Part shown: one piece after another, positions 33,963 through 44,358 of the stretch
Layout of the letters: the number at the start of each line of letters is the position of its first letter
Numbering within the stretch: the stretch's first letter is position 1
Source of the DNA: Congeria kusceri
Taxonomy: Eukaryota > Mollusca > Bivalvia > Myida > Dreissenidae
Length of the DNA stretch: 64,000 nt
Direction of reading: 5' to 3'
Assembly (NCBI GenBank): GCA_027627225.1
Contig: JAPFQT010000381.1
Coordinates: forward strand, 85,001-149,000
Translations under genes and position numbers: made by a program
The notes under the pieces: model-generated
What the model was told of the DNA's origin: nothing
Seen by the model: only the letters and a program-made list of their open reading frames with translations
Databases searched by the model: none

Positions 33963-34187
33963 ACAGTCTTTTGTCACACCTGAACCTGTGGGTGAGGTGT
34001 GAATTCCTTCTTGGCCAGTCTCCAGCAACCTTCAGTCTGTATTCAGTACTCAGTGCTGTGTAATCTGTGGAAATAAAAAGGTTTTCTGTGCATGTTTACT
34101 CATTATTGTGATTACTAGTGTAAGTCAGATATAATTAGTGTTCATATACAATAGTTTACTTTTTTTAATGTGATAAGTCTAGTCGCC

Positions 34188-35918
34188 ATGCCGGCTTCAA
34201 AGCATGGAGCTCACTTGCGAAAAAGTGGGTTCAAAAAGGGGCTTGGGAGTCCCAACAAGGGTAAAACTCTTTCTTTTTCTACTATTTATTAATAAGAAGT
34301 ATGTAAGATTAGAAAAGAAGTCATTCGATAGTACAATACATGACAACAACAATGTACTAACCTTCAAAGATACCGAGGGTATGGACACGACTGTGTCAAC
34401 GTTACGGCCCCGTCCCAATGCCACTAATGTAGGTGATGAGTATACTACATCCTGACTTGTATACCAATAAGTTGATGGCTCAGTCTGAGGTCCAGGATCT
34501 TTTCAACATTGCATTTAAAGAACATACTCAAATTCAACCAAACTGTGATGGCGATTTAAATTTTGATGCCGCTAACTCCATTAGGTTGGCGTGAGCGGCT
34601 AAAATGTACAAAGTGTTCATACATTAGGAAGTATCGCAATCTTTACGAGGAGGTTGATTGTAAAATTGTTCGTGGTAGGCGTGCCGCAAAAGAAAACATA
34701 GGCCTTCAGGCTTGATCTGTGCACAACACCAATCAGCAATACCGGTGTGCGCAGAATTCTTAACAACGCTAATATAATAGCCCCCACCCAAGATTAAGTA
34801 ATAAAGATAATGAAAAGGTAGAAAGTTTCAATGTTAAGGACATGCATGAGCAAAGAGTGTCCCTTGTGAAGGAAAATGCCCTAATAGGTAAAAAAAAAAA
34901 GCCAAAACTGTAAATGTAGAGGGCGACTCGTTCTACAATAATCCCATGTTTAATTCCGACTCGACCCGACTCGGTCTATCGCAACAACCACGTTTTGTGA
35001 AAATAAAAGTAAAGACAAGAAAATAGTAGGGGTACATATCGCCAATAAACTTTGCATGATTGTAGCTCGCTTGCGAAATAAGGGGAACAATGTTGTTTGC
35101 CTAAACCATAGGGGTCATTGCTCTGCAAATGTATCCGATTCAGATCCGATAGGTAACGAAGGTAAATGGTCGGAAATAGTGTCCCGCAGCATATCAAATC
35201 ATGTTAAAATAGCTGGTTATACTGGTGAATGAGACTCTAGGAGTCATGCAGTTGTGAGCAAAGGGAATAAACATAAAGTCGAACGCTTTAAAAGACATAA
35301 GGCACGTAGGAAATTCATTGAAACGTGCTGTTCACAAAGCCAACTTTAGTTCAAATACGTTCAAAGGATCTTCAAACACAAACATTAAGAATCGCTTTGC
35401 TCTTTCAATAAAGCAACGGTGTGTGGCTAAATACTTCATGCCAATGAATGCTAAACTAAGAATGACAGAGGGTGATTAGGCATACTTTTAAATTGCGATC
35501 TCCCTCAGGCTTGGATCAAACCAAATTTTTGACCACTACGCAAAACTGCGAGGCCGTGAATCGATCTTACCAGACAGTTAACCCAAAAATGATAACTAAC
35601 CCTAGGAACTTTGCCGGAAGGATTCACGGCCAGGTTCATAAAATAAACAATGGGTACGCAGTGTCTGTGTTGATTAAAACCAAGTCTCTAGGTGCCACCC
35701 TTACAAAAGGTTCCACGGTCATACGTCAAATACGGAATACCGATCAAAGAAGCCAAAGGTCGAATAAAGAGGTAATTGAAAAACGCAAAACTACTAGGTA
35801 CGCGACACGCCAGAGACGGTATAAATTACATGAAAATTTGCATTATAGTAAGGGTCTCATTGACATGGTACTAGTCGTGAGAAAATCTAGACATTTAAGA
35901 GACCACAGTTATGTATAA
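34188..35918 (+). pseudogene. Mutator-like transposase, decayed, copy 7
   Basis: Spans ATG 34188 to the stop at 35918, in the part of the array right of the inserted element. It shares the early frame break, the TGA after GLQA (about 34713) and the GYTGE-block TGA with the left copies, so it predates the insertion. Private changes include a short deletion at the WGLGWR block (near 34586) and CTGACTTG in place of CAGACTTG near 34452. The last 109 codons are open. Confidence 0.8.
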
Positions 35919-37034
35919 ATAGAGAAAACTAGGTTAGCGTTCAATAAAGATAAGTTTATTTAGCGAGGCTTAGAAAACCTGGACCGACCACGAGCCTTGT
36001 ACTTGTGTATATATGTATAGTTTTGCCTTCATTTGCTGCGTTTCATGCATTGTTTTCAGCTGAATGCCTGATTTTAGTACAATTACAAACTAAAATGTGA
36101 ACTGAATAGAATCTGTTAACTTTGCAAATTAGGAAAATTGGTATGATTTTTGAATACTTTGAGTAGGCAGTTCGGATGGTCATCATGGCCAATGCGCACA
36201 CAAACTATACGGGCATTATTAACAGTTACAGGTTCTTAAACTAAATCATAAGGATTGCAACACAAAGTATTATGACATGAATGAATAATTGTTGAGGCAC
36301 TTGCAAATTAATGTTAAAATTGTTCAGGCTCTTGCAAATTAATGTCAAATGAAACTGAAAAACAACACGGTGAACATAATGGGTCTTGGATGGTGACTCT
36401 GGATGACATTTTGCGTTGACTTTCCCATATCTACCGCCCTCATGTCCACTAGAGCAACATCCCATAAAATACAGGCTTTAATGGGGTCAAGATGGCATCT
36501 GGCGGTAATTCTCTCCATTACAGTGCGTTTGTAAGCATCCATTCAAAAAACATTTCCATTCGACAAATCTTACCGGATGTTTTTAAAGGTTACACATGCG
36601 CAAGTAAATTCCTTCATTGTTACATATAAAATATACAATGTTTGATCTCAATTTTCACCATGACCAAGCTACTTTTTAATATATCACCGTACATCGTTGG
36701 AAAGATAAGGCCATAAACTTTTGAAAAAACAGCATGTAAAAAAATTCTATGTGTTGTAAACTCAAAATATTTACCTTAGAATAAACACACCGGTTTTGAC
36801 GGGCATGGAGGCTGCCATTTTGTGCATGAATATATGGGCCAAAAGTTATGAAGCTCCCCAGCACAAAGCACACCACTAAACACAAAGTAGTGCCAGAAAA
36901 CCTTTTGTCTTATTTCTTACATGTCAAAACATATCATTTAAACTGTATTTTTAAATCATACACTGATCCATATGTGTTTATTATCTAACTGACTGCATGT
37001 AACCCTGAGGATGTGACTTCCGTTTTGGTGTAAT
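35919..37034. repeat. Unit spacer 7, truncated
   Basis: Truncated non-coding module at the right edge of the array. It is the most diverged spacer: it has a partial internal duplication of CTTGCAAATTAATGT (about 36301-36345), a deletion near 36194, and altered sequence near 36855-36960. Higher divergence at an array edge is expected, because edge units are homogenised less. Confidence 0.85.
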
Positions 37035-37430
37035 TTACCTTCTTATTCCAGTCTGACTGATAACCGAAAAGAACGTACCGTTTGGGTCAAACGTAAATAG
37101 GTATACCTACAGGTCCAAAAATATGCCTACTGGCACAATTTTGTGCTTACAGCCCAAAATGTATGCCTAAAGGCCTATTACAAAAATGTACCTACAGGTA
37201 CAATTTATATCTGTAGTGTAATTTAGGCCTGTCAGCATACATTTAGGCCTGTAGGCTCCATATTTTTCGGTGTGTAGAATAACTAAAATACCCGTAATTA
37301 CCGAAATCCCCAGAAATACCTTTGGAATTTAGTTAAATGTAATATTAAATGCATTTGAAAGCAATAAAGGTCACTTAAAGGTAACATTTATGTATAAACG
37401 TCATTTATATATGGTTAGAAGGAGAGAGAA
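37035..37430. repeat. Array boundary and imperfect short repeats
   Basis: Begins where similarity to the 3.55-kb unit stops. At about 37090-37262 it holds imperfect, partly inverted repeats built on TACCTACAGGT, ATGCCTA and TAGGCCTGTAG. No gene seen before the coding remnant that starts near 37430. Confidence 0.5.
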
Positions 37431-40190
37431 ATCCAGGCGTTTACGAAGATGTTATGCAAATTCTTAGTGTCAGTTTAGAACACAAATGTTTGATGATAAG
37501 AAGTTGAAAATGGGATTCGATGCTGATTACGAAGAAGGTGAAACTCTTACAGAGAAAATGCATGCTCTTAAATGTCAAATAGATTGCATTTACAACATCG
37601 TTTAAATGACCTTGAAGATAGTGTGCCAAACATAGAAGAAATACCTTTAGCGTACAAAACAGAGTTGCGTACATTCCTCCTGAACACAATTAAAGGCATT
37701 TATAGTGACCTAATTGCCATCCGTGAAATACGCAGAAAAAATGAATACTGCAAATCAAAGCTGATAGAAAGGGGTGGTGAACATGATTTGACAAAAGGAA
37801 AATATGTGAGTGCAATTATCGGATGTTGGCACGACATTGATGACTACCTGAAAAAGCAAGTGATTTGAGAGAAAACATTTGCGTTACAGTTGCGTCACTG
37901 AACGGAAGGGACTATGTTGCTGAAAAAACTCTAAACATACAGGAAACCCCATTTTTTGTCGACATCGACTTCTTAGAGTTTTGCGAGGAGGGCTGACTAC
38001 CGATTCAAACTGAAGATAATGAAGTATTCATCATCGTTTCGCCGGATGGCTGTCTGCGAGAAGACTCTGATATTTCAACTACAAAAGTCGGAGTACAAAT
38101 AAAATGCCCTTACTATAAAATTCTTAATCAGTTTCCAGTGTCTTTCACAAATGAAGTGCTAAACGTCAACAGTCTATTGCTCGTGAGCAGGACGGAATAA
38201 GAAACAGACGTTTTCAGAGTACACAGAGATAAACAACTATTCCGAGATGCCATGAAAATAGCGCTTGCAATGTACGGGAACGAGAAAGACAATAAGCCAA
38301 CATTTGATTCGTTGGTGCACTCTGATAGTAATACGCTTTACTCGCCGCCAGTGAAAACAATTAAACAAGTTAAGACGATTCTGCATAAAGCCTAGATGCT
38401 ACATAAGCATATTATCAATTAAACAGAGAGAAGTATTTTTAGTCAGTGATCTGGACAGAAGTTGGAATAAGGAAAAGGCGAAATGGCAGCCCGAAGCATG
38501 GTTTCCAAAGGGGTATAGTTTGACGACGGGAACAATGCGTGCGATTACATGACATAAACGGTGTTTTCATTTTCATTGGTCATCATTTGATGGACAATGG
38601 CATCGAATTGTCGTACGATGCAAACAAGGTGAACCGTTAACAAAACTGCAGATGCAAAAAGATGTCTGGATAAATGTAATTGAGATGTCAAATGTGACAT
38701 TATATCGGAACTTAAACGAATCATCAGAAAACCTTCATGGGGTTTTTAAACGATACTAGAAACTGAAATAGCTGAAAATAATAATGTACACACGTATAAT
38801 TGAAGCAGAGTACGAAGTAAAGTGTCCATTATTTCGGGTTATCTCTAAGCCTGAAATTGCAAACAAAGAATACGATGAAGGGAAGTTGGAACAGACTTCA
38901 ACACTCCGGTAACGCGAACACAACGGTGTTGGAAATGACTTTAGTCGAAGAACCTGAAGAAATCGAGGCTTACCTAGCTAATGTTAACGCGGATGAATGG
39001 ACTGAGGAATTAATTGAAGTCCTGAGTGAAGAGCAGAAAGACATGGACCAAACGATTGAAGCTGTTGATCTTCAACAGTAAACAGCTACAAACGCCAATG
39101 CGTCATCTCAGTTCATCTTCGAAAATGAACACAGTGATAAGGGACAAATCAAATTTAGTGAACACGATATGTCGTGCATATCAGCTTTGTTAAGAACAAC
39201 AAAACATTGTAACAAGCGTCGCAAATGGGACGGCATAACTGCTGTTGAACTTAGAAATTTCTTTTAAACACATATTAGTTTAAAATCGTTCTTAGATGTT
39301 GAACTTAGAGCAATTGGCAATTGTACGATACCTAACGAAGAGCAAAGGCCTTCATATAAATGAATCAAGCACAAGCAATCGAAGATATATCAAATATGCA
39401 AGTATATGAAGATAGAATGTCCACCACTTAAAACAAACCGAAAAGTTATCAGGCGATGTGTAAAGTCTCTGTCGGAGTTGGCATTAAATGTCATTGCGAA
39501 GAAACTTACCAAGCATGAACTCAGTGTATGTTATGCAGATTATATTTGGCCAGATTGCTATTAGAAATGGTACGCAAGCGTTAAGGACACCACAGTCAAT
39601 GGGCAGAATTATTCGTGGTTTTACAAACCAGAGTTCAATCATGTTCGCAACCAGTTTGAAGTTCGCTGTGTTGACTCCTCAAATCTGCTTACTACATCGA
39701 GAAAGAAGAGTTTCAAGGGTGGTCTGCATGGCTTTTCAAACGAACCTTGGTTAAGAGAGGCTGAAACTCGAATAACGTTGCTAACAAAGATAACGGTAGA
39801 TGGACTTATTGATCCGATGTCAGTTCCAATGGCTACAACCCACTTTTTTCGAACAAGTACAACAAGGAGTAAAAAACCGACTGTTAAGTTGTGTTGAATT
39901 CGATCGGCTACAATGTTGATTAAAGGTTGGCCAATACAGCTATTGGAGGCCTTGCCGGCTAATATTGATGCCAAAGCACTGCTATATGGACTTTGTAATG
40001 GAGGCACATACTTTCATACGTTCATAGGTTCGGAATGAACGTACGTTCATTCAGTAGCATGCTGGGTGAAACGTATTTCTCAGAATTAGTTTAAAATGAC
40101 AAACGAGGCAGAGGTACAGTTTCTTGTCAGGAGATGGCCAATGTGTTGGAGACACCATAGAAAAAGTACAAGTACGGCTTGATCTAGACA
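37430..40190 (+). pseudogene. Second, older copy of the YqaJ-type gene, long exon
   Basis: Collinear with 22530-25848 but full of stops and frame changes. Recognisable blocks in order: MFDDKKLKMGFDADYEEGE (about 37489-37545) against CFDAKKVTAGVDKVGGDVD; a charged helical part (37615-37865); the nuclease core VSPDG and QIKCPYY (about 38038-38115); FDGQWHRIVVR and LQMQKDVWINV (about 38589-38690); ISALLRTTKHCNKRRKW near 39180; WFYKPEF and NQFEVRCVDSSN near 39618-39678; GLIDPMSVPMATTHFF near 39800; MNVRSFSSMLGE near 40034; and VQVRLDLDR at the exon end, followed by donor GTAAGC at 40191. It keeps the Asp and E/Q-x-K positions of the nuclease only in part (Gln replaces Glu). No TIRs were found around it. 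Confidence 0.72.
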
Positions 40191-40228
40191 GGTAAGCATA
40201 TGCTTAGCAGTACAATTTTACCTAGATG

Positions 40229-40350
40229 CACTACTACTATTAGTACTGTTGCTACTACTGATGCTAACAACTTATACTTATACTACTTCTACAATTACTA
40301 TTACTACTTCTACTACAACAACTCACTACTGCTACTACTACTACTACTTA
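40229..40350 (+). repeat. CTA/ACT trinucleotide microsatellite, imperfect
   Basis: A run of CTA/ACT triplets with interruptions, about 120 bases, in the intron after the second YqaJ-type long exon. Confidence 0.85.
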
Positions 40351-40530
40351 CTAGATCCAAAGTATGGCTTTTAATAATGCATGTTTGTATCTCCGAATGA
40401 AAAGCCCTATATCCTGATAAAAGCCACATACATGTATATACTACTACTAGATCCAAAATATGGCTTTTAATAATGCATGTTTGTATCTCCGTATGGAAAG
40501 CCCCTATATCCTGATAAAAGCGACATATAT
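40351..40530 (+). repeat. Direct duplication of a segment of about 85 bases
   Basis: CTAGATCCAAAGTATGGC at 40351 and CTAGATCCAAAATATGGC at 40447 start two near-identical copies (period 96), each running to ATATCCTGATAAAAGC. Some CTA triplets lie between them. Confidence 0.85.
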
Positions 40531-40690
40531 ATATTTATATATTTACCAATGAAATCATTTTAAAGTAATAACTTAGCAAATCGTGTAGCAACGTTTTAAA
40601 GAAACCTATGGTCATATTATTTAATGATTTTACTCCACCTGTTATATATGCAACAAACTTAGTATTGTATTTTAAATTCATTGTTAACAG

Positions 40691-40795
40691 GTGTTTCTCC
40701 TACCGTAACGGCCGCTCGCATTTTTACCACCTCGCAGAGGAGTCAGAGGAGGTTGAATCCTGTACACCCAGTGCAGAATCTGCTTACAATGCCAG
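40691..40795 (+). pseudogene. Small 3' exon of the second YqaJ-type copy
   Basis: 105 bases after acceptor TTGTTAACAG. Joined in phase 2 to 40190 it reads RCFSYRNGRSHFYHL and then an acidic stretch EESEEVESCTPSAE, and ends YNAR at CCAG/GC. The matching exon of the other copy (26973-27080) has 108 bases, the same phases and a similar start. The donor here is GC rather than GT, which may be a lesion or a rare functional GC donor. Confidence 0.5.
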
Positions 40796-41345
40796 GCTGT
40801 TATGCCACGTGATGCCACGTACTGTTATGCTGTTATGCCACGTACCTATGCCTGTGTACGAAACATTATTTTCGTAATATGTATCATCTAGTATCCAATT
40901 GTGAGCATTTGACATCTTCAAAGTAATACCGCATTTCAGAACAGACTGGATTGATTTCCGTTTGCTGTTTTTTTGTTGTTGTTTGTTTAATGTGGTGATT
41001 TTGAATTGAATATAAGATAAACATGAGGGCATCAATGCACAAGTTACGTCCAGTTTAGAAACCAATGCATAATTCACGTCCAGTTTAGTTTAGTTCTTGG
41101 TCTTCAGTTCTGAGTTGTTAGTATTGGATCTATTGTTAATATATTAATGAGAACGGTTGCGATGTATTGTTTTTTTTTAAATGTATTTGTGTATTTGGTT
41201 TAATGTTTGAGCATGTCTAAATGTTCAAATCATATAAATTCCTGATTATTCAGAATGGCAGCAAATTGTACATTTCACTATTTATACCATGTACTTCACT
41301 GATTTGGATAACAATAATAAATGTTTGTGTGATTCTGATTTACAG

Positions 41346-41719
41346 CACCATCGCAACTGGAAAGAAAGGAAGCTATTTTTGGGGAGCCCACTTCAATTCC
41401 ATAAATTGGTAAGATGCTGTACACGTTGTATGTGTGCTATGTGATCTCAGTGTAATTTATATCACATTGTTTTGTTACAAATGTCATATCAGAATGTTTC
41501 TGTATTTTTTACGTTTATTATGTGGTAGGAAATTTATTATGTTCTTTGTAAACACAGACCACTAGAACTGTTATTAATTGTTTCATTTTTATTATAATTA
41601 ATGCTGCTCTGCATTAGTTAAGTCGTTGTAATTTACTATGTTTTATTTTCTCATATTTCAGATTGCTAGTCTATCCAGAGAACAGTGTGGACTATGTGCA
41701 CTGTATAGTTTATAATAAT
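41346..41719 (+). other. Candidate further exons of an unidentified transcript
   Basis: Segments 41346-41408 (acceptor TGATTTACAG, donor GTAAGATG) and 41662-41719 (acceptor CATATTTCAG) join to an open frame: HHRNWKERKLFLGSPLQFHK, then ASLSREQCGLCALYSL and TAA at 41717-41719. They follow the second YqaJ-type copy on the same strand and could be its 3' end, but the phase from 40795 does not fit this frame and similarity to the 27197 exon is not convincing. They may belong to another gene. Confidence 0.3.
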
Positions 41720-43683
41720 TATTAAAGAATTGAACTTATAAATGTTGCACAGTTTTTATTAAACATTCGCAGCCCTAAAACCAACACTGGTTACATTCAG
41801 TTGTAACATATAACAAAGACTATACGTTAAAGGCAAATGTGCCGAACCCGAAGTTTGCCTATTTTTCTGAATTTAATGACTATTTCAACCTTCGTTTGAA
41901 CGAGTAGTTATTAAAAATGTTAGTGCACGGTTCAATATTATAGCGTCTGATGGATCTTATCGACTCGTCCAAATAAATTAGTACAATAAGCACTTAAGAC
42001 CCTTAATGGTGTATTTTGTAGAATGGTTTGCAAATATATGGAAAATCCAATAATATTAATAATATTAAAATTGTATATTACAACCAGTAAACAGAATCGA
42101 ATTGCATGAAGTCACCTAAATGACCATATAATAAATTAAAATGAAAACCCCGACGCGTTATCATGGACAATCTGTGCAATTGGAGACGTATGCCATATCA
42201 TATGTCACCTGAAATACAGTGGTTATAAATTTATAAACGTTTTATTGGTAAAATATGATACTTGCGCTAATAGCTTGTTCAGTGTTCTTATGTGAAAAAA
42301 ATAAAAATCACTGAATTTAAATTCTGGTTAAGAAGCCAGAACCAACAAACACGGTGTGTTATACATGATAATATGTTCTTTCCAAAAAGTCAAACATCAA
42401 ACGAAAATATTCGTAAAATTTCGTTTACTAGTTAAATCCTACATTCCGTGTTTTACTATATTATATTTGTGTCAACATTATAAAGATAATTTGAACATAG
42501 ACATTGGTTGGCAATTTATAATCTTCAAAATGCGACGTTGAAATAGATATTGCGACGTTAAAATATATATTGCCACGTAATAAAATCAGATTTTAAAATA
42601 TATATCGCCATTGTGTAGTTAGGTTAGTTTTGTGTCTCTCTATAATGCCGATTTGAATTGTATCTGTTGTCAAATGTGCATCAATTGAGGTCCATTGTAA
42701 AATGCACGCCACTAATTAAAACATTAACAGGTGTGAAAACCAGACAGCTGCTTACAGTAGCTAACAATACTACGTACAAATGATATATATAGTACAAAAC
42801 AAATTTCAATTGAACATGAACAATATTGTCGGGCAAGAAACCTGGTGAGCCAAATTCTTTGTCCGGTGTACAATATCATGGTCTTTCTTTGGGCTACAAA
42901 CATAATTATCTTACTTTTAATGGCATTCTGACATTCTGTCATTACATTTTCATAACCAACACATTATCCGATTGTATCTACCGGGTATATAGTGAAAAAT
43001 GATGGTTATCAGTTTTATTACTGGGCAATCTCCGTGTAATTTCATATTACTCCTATTGTACGGTAACCACGAACATTTTCTGACAAACCCTTCTAAAATG
43101 TGTGACCGTCAACCTTTGTGGAAGATTTCAGTATCTGTTTGTTCACCCAAACTTTCAGACGAAGTATGGCACTACAGGTACGGCGGAATAATCGGACGTT
43201 TGCTTGCCCTCATTTTCGACAGTATTCTCATTTCGCCTAGGAATTTTGGTGGAAAATTCAAAAGATTTTGTCCAACAATGCTCTCTTTATCTGCTGTTTG
43301 CTTTGACATAATCTTTTTCTGATTAAAATCAACTAAAACCGCATGTAAATTTCAGACAGCACTGTTAGCAATTTGTGATGATATAAGCGAGGTCAAATGG
43401 CGCGTGACCTTTATCGGCCAATAAAATCACTAGTTATAAATAAGTGCGCGCACGGTAGCCTATCAACGGTTAATTTCCACAAACAATCCGGCTATGTGAT
43501 GTTTACAATTCACAATACGATTTTCGATAATTTTCATGTGAAAAAAATCACCTGCAAATGAAATTTTGCGATGCGCGCGTTATATTTGTCATGCGCCCAA
43601 ATGGCCCACTGACAGTATTTTTGTTGCGCCCATTTATTATTTTTTGCGTTAATCCCGCAAAGGCGCAGCCCAGAATGAACACT
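41720..43683. other. Unassigned sequence
   Basis: AT-rich, with no recognised gene, RNA or mobile element. A short local repeat of ATATTGCGACGTT lies at about 42528-42610. A 107-codon frame at 42999-43322 (+) has no recognisable domain, and its composition does not argue for a gene. Confidence 0.35.
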
Positions 43684-44190
43684 GATTGGGTATTCGCGAA
43701 ATACATGATGCCGAATATTTAGCCAGCACCCAATACCCAGCTCGGTATTGGGTATTCAAAATATACAGAATATCGAGCCAGGGAGGAATACCTAGCTGGG
43801 TATTGGGTATTCACGAAATACATTATGGCGAATATCTAGCCAGCCTCCAATACCCAGCTCGGTATTCGGTTTTCAAAATATACCGAATATCGTGCCAGGG
43901 ATGAATACCTAGCTGGGCATTGGGTATTCGCGAAATACATGATGGCGAATATCTAGTCAGCCTCCAATACCCAGCTCGGTATTGGTGATTCAAAATATAC
44001 CGAATATTTAGCCAGGGATGAATACATGTGTATTGGGTATACATGATAGAGTACAAAAACCCAACTTACTACGTTCGGAATTCGGCATAATAACTATTAT
44101 CCAGCCAGCCTCTAGTAGCCAGTTTGGTATTAGGTGTTCGAACTACATGAGTAGCCAAAATCTAGCCAGGGATGAATACCAAGTATTAGG
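43684..44190 (+). repeat. 117-base tandem repeat made of two related halves
   Basis: ATTGGGTATTCGCGAAATAC-type starts occur at 43685, 43802 and 43919, with a decayed fourth at about 44032, giving a period near 117. Each unit contains two related halves of about 55-62 bases: one with CGCGAAATACATGATGGCG, the other with CAAAATATACCGAATAT. The halves share GGGTATTC, CGAATAT and AGCCAG. Similarity fades out by about 44190. Both strands stay partly open by chance; not coding. Confidence 0.9.
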
Positions 44191-44358
44191 TTTTTGCTAA
44201 ATGCGCGATCGAGAACATTGAGCAATATCGATATCGGTATTGTTATTCAATGCATAGCGTGTATCGAGTTAAACATAAATACCTCGCTTGGTACTTTTAA
44301 ATATCTGAGAGTAATTAAACCGCCAATAAAATACAATACATCTCCTTGCATCCCAGAA
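44191..44358. other. Junction between two tandem arrays
   Basis: Short unassigned sequence between the end of the 117-base repeat and the first 29-base satellite unit. Confidence 0.5.

Larger units (their letters stand above)
33958..37034 (+). repeat. Tandem array of 3.55-kb Mutator-derived units, right part
   Basis: This continues the array beyond the inserted 14-kb element. The interrupted sixth unit resumes at 33958 and ends at 35344; joined to 17743-19908 with one AATTA removed it measures 3,548 bases, a normal unit length. A seventh, truncated unit runs from 35345 to about 37034. There the match to other units stops at GTTTTGGTGTAAT, a point that corresponds to about 1674 in the first unit, and unrelated sequence follows. 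This is the right-hand edge of the array. Confidence 0.93.

Noticed and set aside
42999..43322. 107-codon + strand frame
   Set aside because: No recognisable domain, no neighbours and no clear splice or poly(A) signals; could be chance.
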